From the NCBI GenBank assembly GCA_036898165.1, contig CM072541.1, forward strand, positions 29,075,501 to 29,139,500: a stretch of 64,000 nucleotides of DNA. Direction: 5' to 3'. The translations under genes were made by a program, and so were the position numbers. Below, piece after piece: positions 55,140-64,000 of this stretch. The first letter of the stretch is position 1. The number at the start of each line of letters is the position of its first letter. This stretch comes from Silybum marianum (taxonomy: Eukaryota > Streptophyta > Magnoliopsida > Asterales > Asteraceae). The notes under the pieces are model-generated. The model was given only the letters and a program-made list of their open reading frames with translations, searched no databases and was not told the origin of the DNA.

Positions 55140-57780
55140 TTTTACTAAAAAGATAAGAAAATACACATTAGAAATATAACCATTTTGTAAAACAACACTA
55201 TAATATTATGTAAATTATTTCACAATGTAAAACAACACATAAAAGTTGGTTTCAACAATTTACATTTTTTGTTCATTTAATTATTCCTTTTGAAAATAAA
55301 AATAACAACAAAAAAAACTTTCATTTAATGTTAAATAAAAGTAAATTTTGTATATTTAATTTGAAGTGGTTACAATTTGATGGTACCAATCATTGGCAAT
55401 CATTGACTATTGTGGTCAACTTTTATTTTTTTAGGCCACTTCAACCTTAATATACAAATAACATTAATATCATGCTTTGTAACATAAAAATTGTTTTTAT
55501 TTCAACCACACACAAGTAAAAAAACATACTATTTTAGCGCAAACTACCAATTTGGTCCTTTTGTTTACCGAAAATAACATTTTCCATCCTTTCGGTTTCG
55601 AAATTACGAAATGGTAACCATATTTATAAAAGTGCTTTTGTCATTTTATCAATGTTTTTGTCTTTTACACAAAATCGATATTGGTTCTTGAGTTACTGAT
55701 TGGGTAAAAGACAAATAAATCAATAAAATGATAAAAATACCCTCATTTAAAGAAATTTTCTAACGACCATTAGAAAGAGGGATCAAATCCAAACGTTTTT
55801 GTAAACTACGATGATCATCTTGTAATTTTAAACTGTAGGGTCTAAAAGTTTTATTTTCAAACAAAACAATAAGGACCAACTTTGCAGTTTACTCTTTTAT
55901 TATTATTGTACTATTTTAATTAGTACTTACATTTTCGAAAATATTTTATTCACAAAAACTTGTTAATAAAGGTGACGATTTTTTTTCTTATGGCCTTACA
56001 ATATTTACCCTTTTTATTTTATTTGAACCGACTTTAGGAATAATACGAAAATAATATCGCATCTCTAAACAATAAAAAGAACATATATCTTTAAAAAAAA
56101 TAGTATCGTGTGACACTTAAGGTCTTATAAAAGATCATATGATATTTAAATTTCTATCATATAATTCATCAAAATAATGCAACATAATTGCAAAAATAAT
56201 TTACTTTAAAAAATGAAAGCCTCAAAAACTCAATTAAATTTGTATATATAAAATTTGAGTAACGATCATCTTTAAAATATTTAAAAACATGCTTTTAAAT
56301 TGTCATCATTCAATCGAATTATGCCTAACCATAGCAGAGGTTTTTTTAATCTCAAAATATAGTTAAAAATTTATAAATAAGTGTAAAAGACTGTTGCATA
56401 AAGTTTTAACGTCAATCATTCTTCTGTTCAATAGACGGGATCTTATTCTTTCATGTTTCATTTGTTACTTTGTTTTATTCGGTACGTCCAAGAATAGGAT
56501 GAATGACTGATTGCATATCATGAAATCAATTAAGTCAAAAATGCCTCGACAAGGGAGGAAAAATGACCCAATGCTTTTTCATAAAGCAAAGGTACACTTG
56601 CGCAATGCATATGGTACGGTTGTTGATTGCATCTATTCCAACAAACAGTAATGTTCGAGCATCTATCCTTTCACTTCTGACCCTGACCTCCACTCTCAAG
56701 GTTTGATATAAACCTTCAAGAGAGAATCATCCATCACATTCTTAATCAACAGTCAACTCATAAAAATATTTCATTTCAAGCTGACAATTAGCCAACCTCC
56801 TAAAAAGAATTCTCTTTAGACCTCTATAAACTAATATATTAAAAAAAACGAGTTTAACTTGTTTACGTTAGACTGACTAGATGTTTACCCCTGCAGCAGG
56901 CCAACAACTTGATGCATATTGATTCTAAAAAAACTCGAGCCATCAATCATAATTTATGTTTCGTTTTGTTATATCATCGTATTGCCTTTTATTTTGTGGT
57001 TTTGTGTGGCTTTATGTGGTTTTATTTTATTTTGAAGTTGGTTATCAATTTATGGAGTATTTTGGTGTGAACTCAACGCTTATCTTGCATTTAAACGTGT
57101 TTGTCACTTAATTTTATGAAATTCAAACGTAAAGTTTTAAAGGGTTGCACAAACGTATTAATAAGTTGTAAACTTGAGTTTTAGAAATATTGAGATAAAT
57201 GTTTATAATATGATAAATATATTGGTATTATGATATTCACATGTGAAGATACTCATGATCGATGCGGTACCAACTTAAAAAAAATACTCATTGTATTGAT
57301 ATAACTTGTTTGATTTAAAAAAAACTAGGTAAAGATCTAGTTTATTAGTTATGAAGTTGTAAGAAATTATATGTAGGCTTAATAATTTAAAACCTTGAGT
57401 ATTAATATTTCCTTCGTAAACAGTAATCGATGTTTAATAAGCTATTTTTAAGTATTTTTGTCAACTGCTTTATAATATCGTAAATATAATATGATGTAAA
57501 TTTTATTACCATCACATAACCGTGATGTCCCTCACAAACTTCATTTTGGTACCACAAGCGATCCCTTTCCTATAGATGGATTCACATACTGATAATGGCA
57601 CTAAAGTTTATTCCAACACTCCAGTTGTATCGACAAGAAAACCGAAACCCTCCCCACAAACTTCTCTTTAGCCCCTACCCATGTAACAAGAGTCCTACTT
57701 GACCCCTTGGTTCTAAATGTTCCATAAAAACCAAAAACACTGAACACAGATATATACTGTATATCCCACTTAAAAAAGCT
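55140..57780. other. Intergenic; one probable MITE, no gene
   Basis: Bases about 55540-55895 have opposed ends GCGCAAACTACCAATTTGGT and ACCAACTTTGCAGTTTACTC, likely a worn MITE. The remaining 1.9 kb shows no domain or clear repeat. Confidence 0.4.
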
Positions 57781-58420
57781 TTGAATTTCAGTTCTCTACT
57801 AGCTCACACAAAAGGAATCTAACTCCTTTTTGTGAGACGATTCAAACCGATAAGATGGCATACCGAAGATTTGTGATCATGTTAAATCATGTCACCAAGA
57901 TAAACCAAACCACACATATCTTGTATATCCCACTTGAAAGTAGAGTCCGATTCAGTCTCTACTGACTCAAAGGCTTATACAAAAGGAATCTAACTCCTTT
58001 TTCTGAGATGACTGAGAGCGATGATATTGTTAAGAGGGCATACAGAAGATTTATGGTCATGTTAAATCATCTCAACAAGAAAAACCAAACACATTCAGTA
58101 TATTCCACTTGAAACCAGGGTCTAGGATTCAACCCTGTACTAGCTCAAACAAAAGGAATCAAACTCTTTTGTGAGATGATTAATACCGATAAGAAGGCAT
58201 ATCAGAGATTTATTGATCATGTTAAATCATGCCCCCAAGATAAACCAAACATATGCGGTATATCCCACTTGAAAGTAGACTCTTGAATTAGGCCCCACAT
58301 CAACTCACACAAAAGGAATCCAACTCCTTTTTTGTGAGATGAGTGAGAAGTAGTGAAAGAGGCTGAAAAGAGGGCATATTGGAGATTTATGATCGTGTAA
58401 AATTGTGTCATCAACATCAA
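57780..58420. repeat. Tandem repeat, four units of about 155-170 bp
   Basis: Each unit has AAAAGGAATCTAACTCCTTT, then GTGAGATGA, GAGGGCATAC, GATTTATGATCATGTTAAAT, CCAAGATAAACCAAAC and TATCCCACTTGAAAGTAG. Copies start near 57790, 57960, 58130 and 58290. A fifth, isolated unit lies at about 58970-59175, after the Stowaway MITE. The units have diverged to perhaps 75-85 percent identity by eye. Confidence 0.7.
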
Positions 58421-58548
58421 GCATGTGTCGACCTCTGAAGTCCCTAACGTGTCCTCTGTGTACCCGCTTAACTGATTTTCACAAGTAGAATTCTTTTCAG
58501 TTATAAAAGGCGCCCACATTAAATTTTGAGGGGTGCTCCAAAACATTA

Positions 58549-58800
58549 CTCCCTCCGTTCCAATTTAAGTGTCCACAATTGAAATGACACACAGTTTTAA
58601 ACATACATAATTAATACACTTTTTGGTAATCCAAATGACATATTTACCCTTATTTAATTTCTTTCCCTTCACAACTTTTAAATATTTATGCATTAAATAA
58701 GGATAAATGTGAGAATTTGGTTATTTATTTTTGAAACTGGACACTTATTTTAGAACAGATATAAATAGAAACATGGACACTTAAATTGGGACAGAGGGAG
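58549..58800. mobile_element. Stowaway-like MITE (252 bp)
   Basis: It has ends CTCCCTCCGTTCCAATTTAA and TTAAATTGGGACAGAGGGAG with a TA target duplication (58547-58548 and 58801-58802). CTCCCTCCGT is the classic plant Stowaway terminus (Tc1/mariner). Confidence 0.95.
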
Positions 58801-58802
58801 TA

Positions 58803-59545
58803 TAAAATACAAGAGACATTAACCAAAAAAAAGTGTCGAAATCAACAAAAAAAAACTTAAAAATCCCCTCGAAACAGTTGAATTCATCTAAAAACAAATC
58901 AGAGCAACTTTATAGGCCTTTGATCCACACCTTAAAGGTACACACACTCAACAAAAAAAATTGGGTCCACCACTTCCATCAAGATAAACCAAATCAAATC
59001 AAACCAAATATATCCAATATATTTCATTTAAAAGTAGGATCTAGAATTCAACCCCGTTATAACTCACACAAAAAGAATCAAACTCCTTTTTTTTTTTGTG
59101 AAATGAGTCAGACTGATAAGAGGGCATACCCAAAAGATTTGTTGATCATGTTAAATCATGTCACCAAGATAACTTGTCCACAAGAGATTCTGAAAACCAT
59201 TTCAACAGCTAGATCATCAGAATCTGAAAAATGGGAAAGGGTACGGGCACGTTAAAAGGTCGTTTTCGGGCTCACACGAGCGTATTTACAAAAGGAATAA
59301 GTTTAACCAGCTGGATGCATAAATATAGAAATGAGATTCCAAAATCCAAATAAAAGAAAGCAAAAAAAAAACCTCATATACCTTTTTTGATTTTTTTTTC
59401 TCCAAAAAGCAGCACAGATGGTGGTTTGTCTGTTGTAAATAGCAAGGATTCCCGGATTTCCCCCCTGTGCGAATAGATAAAAAAGACCGAACAATCTGAC
59501 TTTTATTACAATAAAATTGGCTTTATAGGATGTCTAGAGTGCCTT
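58803..59545. other. Intergenic; fifth copy of the 160-bp repeat
   Basis: The repeat unit lies at about 58970-59175. Downstream there is no recognisable gene. A run of T or A residues (about 59082-59096 and elsewhere) adds low complexity. Confidence 0.4.
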
Positions 59546-59547
59546 AA

Positions 59548-59838
59548 GGGGCTGTATGGTTGGTTTTCCATTAAGTCCTGTATAGATAAAGTTGTCTGTA
59601 TAGATTGGGGAAGTTTTTGCTTGGGAGAGGTTTTTCATAGAAAAAAGAGCGTGTTTTTAATTGAGGGGGGCATGTTTGAGAAAAAAAGAACTTGGTTTTC
59701 TACATAAAGCTTCCTCCTAGAAGCTTGTTGAATAAGCTACTTTTTGAATCATTAAGCCACTACCAAACAGTTATGTATAGCTGGCCAAATAAGTTGTGAG
59801 TCTCATTAAGCTCATTAAGCTGCTAACAAACAGACCCT
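59548..59838. mobile_element. MITE, family H copy 5
   Basis: The ends are GGGGCTGTATGGTTGG and GCTAACAAACAGACCC, with TAA on each side. The interior is inverted relative to 35437. Confidence 0.75.
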
Positions 59839-59864
59839 AAGCGTACTAATAGAATAGTTTATAG

Positions 59865-60301
59865 AACTTAGGGTTATAGGACCAAAATATAAAACGTCCT
59901 ATCTAAAAGTGTTACAATAGGTTTATAGGACGCTTTTAGATGTTTTAACAAGTTTTTTAGGACACTTTTAAAATAAAGTTCGTGTTAGCTATTTTATAGG
60001 ACACTTTTGCCATCTTTTCAGAGAACACTTTTTCAAATAGTGTCATATAAAATAGTTAATACGACACTTTATTTTAAAAGTGTCCTGAAAAACTTGTTAA
60101 AACACCCAAAAGCGTCCTATAAACCTACTGTAACACTCTTAGAAAAGATGTGTTTGTAGGACACTTTTGAGAGGTGTCATATAAGATAGCTGCTAATAGG
60201 ACACTTTCTTTTAAAAGTGTCCTAAAAAACCTGTTAAAACGCCCAAAAGCGTCCTATAAACCTATTGTAACACTTTTAAATCAATTTTATTTATTGTAGT
60301 G
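59865..60301. repeat. Compound fold-back and tandem repeat
   Basis: Blocks reading AGTGTTACAATAGGTTTATA, then GGACGCTTTTAG, TTTTAACAAGTTTTTTAGGA and CACTTTTAAAATAAAG appear once forward and twice inverted (about 60050-60155 and 60200-60280). It ends TTTATTGTAGTG, a CACTA-like terminus. The matching left terminus is not seen. Confidence 0.55.
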
Positions 60302-60304
60302 CTT

Positions 60305-60655
60305 GAAAAATAGCAACAACTTCACTCTCAACTGGCCCGTGTTACAGATTAAAAATTAAAAAAGAAACAACACGAAGATAAGCATAGAATAAACCTCTTG
60401 ATCAATCAATCGTTATCTCAGGCATCCGCTTTTATCATTTTGCCATAAAGAACAAGTCTAAGATACAAAAAGCTACATGCTTTGAATCGATTCGATTACA
60501 GTCATTCATATGTTAAATCTAGTTATACAGTAAGTAGCATGCTAGACCAAAAAAAAAAACAACAGAAACCAAAGGCTCTAAAAACACAAATCTATGATCT
60601 TTTGTGTAGATATATAGTGATATACATATTTAGAATTACCCAATTTTATTTAAAC
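60305..60655. other. Intergenic, no gene recognised
   Basis: Nothing beyond short A-runs was seen. Confidence 0.3.
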
Positions 60656-60656
60656 A

Positions 60657-60965
60657 TTCATTTGATTCAAGATATGAAATGGGATTCTTGAAATTTGTAT
60701 TAAATCAAAATCTATGATGTAAAAAAACCATATAGCTTGATTGAAAATTTACAACTCCAAATGGCAAAAAGAACAGAAAGAGATACTGTAGAAATACAGA
60801 TTTAGAATTACCTGAATTTAGAGCATCCACGTAGAGATTCTTGTATAAACTTCATTATTCTACTTCTTCCTGCCATATCAACGCCACCCCAACAAAGCAA
60901 AAACTTCAATAAAACTCCTCTTCCCATTTTTTTTATTTATAGATAATTATATAACTTCATTTGTT

Positions 60966-60998
<33 letters not shown>

Positions 60999-61180
60999 GG
61001 TCAACTTCAGAGGAAGAACACATAAAAATGGAATCCTTCATCTATCCGATATGTACATGTGCATAAAAGTTGAGTACAATTAAAAAGTTATTGTCTTACA
61101 CTTGACCTCCAACGAAATATATGCAAAATGCATACTGAATGTTTATATGCAAAAAAAAAAATTGTGTGCTCCTGTGGGTA
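60657..61180 (-). pseudogene. Remnant flanks of a deleted tandem copy of the eight-cysteine gene
   Basis: Bases 60657-60812 match the 3' flank of the gene at 61866 (61706-61850), sharing CAAGATATGAAATGGGATTC and CAACTCCAAATGGCAAAAA-like sequence. Bases 61084-61180 match its upstream region (62527-62640), sharing TATTGTCTTA and GAATGTTTATATgCAAA. The order and orientation are those of a complete tandem copy, but the coding part between is gone, replaced by unrelated DNA, microsatellites and a family C MITE end (about 60982-61075). Confidence 0.6.
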
Positions 61181-61218
61181 AGGCGCTCCAGCGAATGGCG
61201 TTATTACCTTTATTTGTT

Positions 61219-61219
<1 letters not shown>

Positions 61220-61254
<35 letters not shown>

Positions 61255-61570
61255 TAGGTTCAGGGGAAAACCTCAACAAAAAAAACTGAAGAACACCCTA
61301 AGAGCTCTCCATGTGGACGGTATGTACAAATGCATACAAGCGACTGAGGCGGGGTTTTTTTCTATGCACGTGTGCATGTTACAGATTGCCGGTATGCATT
61401 TGTGCATACCGTCCAGATGGAGGGCTACCAGGGTGTTCTTCAGTTTTTTTTTTTTAGGTTTTTCCTTGAACTTGACTCTATATATATACACACACACATA
61501 TAGGGTCAGGTTCATAGGAAACCACATGAAAATGGAAAATTGGGGAACATCCTAATAACTATTCATCTAT
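61220..61570. mobile_element. MITE, family C, plus a partial second copy
   Basis: A fold-back at about 61255-61480: left GTTCAGGGGAAAACCTCAAC, right AGGTTTTTCCTTGAACTTGA, arms GACGGTATGTACAAATGCAT and its complement near 61390. A (TA)n(GA)n tract lies on the left. A further fragment starts after the TA/CA microsatellite at 61503 (GGGTCAGGTTCATAGGAAAC). Confidence 0.6.
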
Positions 61571-61865
61571 ACTGTGTATACATAGTGCATAAAAATTGAG
61601 TTCTTGTACAAGGAACTAGGTTCTTGTTAAGGTAACCTTTGTCCTGAAGAAACCTGTCAAGTAACTCTATTGTGGATATGTGCTCTTATTTGGGCCTTTG
61701 GCCATCATTTGATCCAAGATATGAAATGGGATTCTTGAATTTTTCTTATTAAATAAAAATCTACAATGTAAAACTACAGATTGATCACAAATTTTATAAC
61801 TCCAAATGGCAAAAAAAAAACAGAAAGATATCCTACATAAAAACTGTAACTGCTACAATAGATTT

Positions 61866-62513
61866 TTAGACCCTTAATCGACTTCCGCATGAATAAGTGA
61901 TGTTGCAAGATCCACCAACTTCTACGGATAAACGATGAACGGGTCTCGCAAGAAAAGGGGGCAATCGAACAAGAAGCTCACAAACACACTGATCATCAAC
62001 CTGAGACAACCACTTACAACATTGTTGTTCTACTGGTGTGTCTCTATGCCGATGATGCCTACGATGATGGTGTTTACGCCCACGTCTACGTTTGTGGTCA
62101 TGGTCATTATCATCACCTTTATCATGGTCATGGTCATGGTCATTATCATCATCATCATCATGGTCATGATCATTATCATCATCATCATCATCATCATGGG
62201 CATGCTCGTTATCATCATCATCATCATGGTCATGGTCATGTCTACGCCCCCGTCTATGCCTATGATCATCCCCGTCGTCATCAGATGGTGGGGGCGGAGC
62301 AAGTGGAGCCCGGGGTGCTTGAGGAGGGACTTGTACGAATGGCAGATAAGCACACGCTTGATTGGCAAGGGCCATTTGGAAATTGCAGAGGGGGCGAGGG
62401 GCAAAAGGGGAAACGGGTACCACAGGGACAAACTGGCCTTCGGTACTTTGATGGAGAACCAGAATTATCAACATAAAGAGCGTGACTTTAAGAATGCTGA
62501 TCACTATGACCAT
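61866..62513 (-). CDS. Secreted eight-cysteine (LTP/prolamin-superfamily-like) protein with Asp/His-rich insert
   Basis: The frame is 215 residues. I chose ATG 62513 because it opens with a strong signal peptide (hydrophobic about residues 3-21) and lies about 80 bases below a TATA box. A longer upstream frame exists but would bury that signal. The eight cysteines at 43, 54, 165, 166, 176, 178, 203 and 209 form C-C-CC-CxC-C-C, the order of the plant eight-cysteine motif (lipid-transfer, 2S albumin, proline-rich relatives). Between Cys2 and the CC pair lie a Pro-rich bridge (63-76) and about 80 residues almost all Asp, His, Arg and Asn (78-158), with units such as DNDHDHDDDD. Expected to be secreted and disulfide-bonded. 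The His/Asp stretch might bind metal ions (inference). The ligand is unknown. A lost tandem copy lies downstream. Confidence 0.75.
   Translation of the reverse strand: MVIVISILKVTLFMLIILVLHQSTEGQFVPVVPVSPFAPRPLCNFQMALANQACAYLPFVQVPPQAPRAPLAPPPPSDDDGDDHRHRRGRRHDHDHDDDDDNEHAHDDDDDDDNDHDHDDDDDNDHDHDHDKGDDNDHDHKRRRGRKHHHRRHHRHRDTPVEQQCCKWLSQVDDQCVCELLVRLPPFLARPVHRLSVEVGGSCNITYSCGSRLRV
62077..62265. repeat. Imperfect CAT/GGTCAT trinucleotide-type repeat inside a gene
   Basis: The coding DNA of the Asp/His insert is an imperfect repeat of CATCAT and GGTCATGGTCAT on the plus strand. It probably varies in length between alleles while keeping the frame. Confidence 0.7.
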
Positions 62514-62588
62514 AGTTTCTGTACAATAAAAAAGATATTGTCTTAACACTTGGCTTCCAGTGATATATATGCAAATGCATACAGAATG

Positions 62589-62596
62589 TTTATATA
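62589..62596 (-). promoter_or_regulatory. TATA box of the eight-cysteine gene
   Basis: TATATAAA on the minus strand, about 76-83 bases upstream of the chosen ATG. The related motif TTATATGC persists in the relic promoter at about 61141-61150. Confidence 0.55.
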
Positions 62597-62644
62597 CAAA
62601 ATGCATCCACAAAAGTTGTGTGTTCTTGAAAACAAATTTACGAA

Positions 62645-62850
62645 CAAGGGTAATTTTTGCAATTGGTTTGTTATGAACCTCCACTCGCTTTGCATGAGTA
62701 TCGGGTAGATGTTGTTTGGTGAAGTATGGTTTACTTCCCACATGCCAAACTTATTCCTACCAGATTTACAAGAAACCGCCAAGAAATTGTCACCCATAAT
62801 TTATGGTCGTAACAAGAAAGTGGCATCTGCGCTCAATAGCACTAAACTGC
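62645..62850. other. Upstream flank of the eight-cysteine gene
   Basis: No further gene is seen. Some upstream promoter elements may be present but none is recognised. Confidence 0.3.
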
Positions 62851-62851
62851 T

Positions 62852-63279
62852 TGTGAGAATATGCAGAACCCCCAGATCACTCTCCAAAAGAGTCCTTCAG
62901 GAGAAAGGGGAGGTTCCAACATACATACAGGAGAAATGGTCCAAATCTAGCCGATGTGGGACACTAACATGCCCCCTTCAACGGAGTCTAGATGGACACA
63001 AATTGTCCCAGGGTGTCAAGAGGGGGTTAGCCTGAGTGGCAGACCTTGACTCTGACACTAACACGGCCCTTCAACGGAGGCTATGTGGACACAAATTGGC
63101 CCAGGGTGTCGAGAGGGGTTAGCCATAGTGTTGAGTCCCTAGAGTGGCAGATCTTGGCTCTGATACGAATATGTGGAACCCCCAGATCATTCTCCAAAAG
63201 AGTCCTTGAGGAGAAGGGGGAGGTTCCAACATATATACAGGAGAAATGGTCTAAGTCTAGCCGATGTAGGACTCCAACA
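62852..63279 (-). mobile_element. TRIM retrotransposon with duplicated internal segment
   Basis: Read on the minus strand: LTR (63279 to about 63169), a primer-binding site with one mismatch to TGGTATCAGAGCC (63168-63156), internal segment, a 5-base TGTTA scar where an LTR should be, a second internal segment (63058-62970), then an LTR (62969-62852). The LTRs share GGACCATTTCTCCT and AACCTCCCC with those at 35.8-36.3 kb. The LTR at 62852 holds an exact GTCCCACATCG. So this is a tandem TRIM of the same family in which the middle LTR has been lost. Confidence 0.75.
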
Positions 63280-64000
63280 CTATTAAGTACGTTCAGATCA
63301 GCAGGTTTAGGCTAATGGGATTTGGTTGTGAGCGTATTTTTTACCAATCCACATGTTTTGTCTGCCTGTCCCAATGAGTAATGACACCCGCTGTCTAAAC
63401 GTGATTGACCTCCCCTATGATGGTTGTGGGACCGGTACAGCAGAGGATGGTGTCACTACCCTTTGGCCTTTATTGCATAATGTTCTTGTAGAATAATTAT
63501 TGTTATTCTTGTTTTGATATGTTATAATCCCACTATCTTATAGAATAAGTTTCCCCCATGCCTTGGCTAAATCTCACCCACCACCACTTACACACACACA
63601 CACACACCTTACTTCCATCTTTCTTTCAACTCCTTTACAGTCCTTTTTTTGTCCTGTTGCTCTGAAGAAAACAAGCTAGATCCGACCGAGGGCGGACCTA
63701 TTAAGCCCTCAATGGGGTCCCGTGCTCTGGGATAGTAGAAAATACAAAGAACATCAACCAAAAAACCGAAAAGAAGTCCCTCGAAATCAACCAAAAAAAC
63801 CGAAAAAGTCCCTCGAAATCAATCAGTAAACTTAAAAAAATCCTCAAAATGGTAGAATTCGGCTAAAAACACATTGGCAAAAATCCTGGGTCATTTTGAC
63901 TTCAATTCAATTGATATATGTATACACATTAATCATCAAATATTGAAAATAAATCAGAAATGAAATCATTCATCTTAATCATCTTCAGAAACCAATATCA
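63280..64000. other. Intergenic right edge, no gene recognised
   Basis: A (CA)n tract lies at about 63589-63607. A direct repeat, TCCCTCGAAATCAACCAAAA and TCCCTCGAAATCAATCAGTA, occurs at 63777 and 63809, and also resembles 58833-58870. No coding domain is seen. Confidence 0.4.

Noticed and set aside
61935..62546. Long open frames on the plus strand across the Asp/His repeat
   Set aside because: They are produced by the trinucleotide-type repeat. The minus frame has the signal peptide, the eight cysteines and a TATA box.
62514..62741. N-terminal extension of the eight-cysteine protein to an upstream ATG
   Set aside because: It would lie upstream of and across the TATA box, and would place the signal peptide at residue 77.

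Overview
This is an AT-rich, intron-bearing, repeat-saturated stretch of nuclear DNA from a flowering plant, most likely a eudicot. The evidence is an adenylate isopentenyltransferase of the plant type, a multi-exon plant bHLH gene with canonical GT-AG introns, SWEET sugar-transporter pseudogenes, an eight-cysteine secreted protein, and many plant-type MITEs, TRIMs and SINEs. I suspect an asterid, but the sequence alone does not prove it.

Intact genes are few. (1) 31179-35157 (+): a six-coding-exon bHLH-type transcription factor of 258 aa with an atypical basic region; its introns host at least five MITEs. (2) 52736-53728 (+): an intronless isopentenyltransferase (cytokinin biosynthesis), with two MITEs immediately upstream of its promoter. 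(3) 61866-62513 (-): a secreted eight-cysteine (prolamin/LTP superfamily-like) protein with a long Asp/His-rich insert. Degraded flanks of a lost tandem copy lie beside it. (4) 1-525 (+): the probable 3' end of an unidentified gene entering from the left.

Broken genes: two SWEET copies joined tail to tail in a large palindrome (about 17590-21170), a B3-domain relic (9383-9717), a calmodulin-like fragment carried inside an inverted-repeat element (28646-28950), a Harbinger Myb-like ORF remnant (24604-24822), and a mitochondrial nad5-like fragment (about 38690-38990).

The rest is mobile DNA. Where ends are clear I give target-site duplications (TSDs): hAT MITEs with 8-bp TSDs (6176, 11187, 18034, 26414), a CACTA MITE with TTA (14094), PIF/Harbinger MITEs with TTA or TAA (3124, 24311, 34499, 37221, 54141, 54744), a Stowaway (58549), three or four SINEs (36347, 42935, 43251, 44112), and two tandem TRIM arrays (35789-36332, 62852-63279). 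Several families of palindromic elements sit inside (TA)n or (GA)n microsatellites, as described for rice Micron elements.

Region by region: 0-8 kb is a gene tail, an exon-like tandem array and MITEs; 8-17 kb is mostly repeats with one B3 relic; 17-21 kb is the SWEET palindrome; 21-29.6 kb is MITEs, a Harbinger element and a gene-capturing element; 29.8-35.2 kb is the bHLH gene; 35-51 kb is TRIM, SINEs, MITEs, a nad5-like insertion and long empty AT-rich DNA; 52-53.8 kb is the IPT gene; 54-61 kb is MITEs and tandem repeats; 61-64 kb is the eight-cysteine gene and the second TRIM array. The intact genes show no operon-like or pathway linkage. All boundaries were read by eye, without alignment software.
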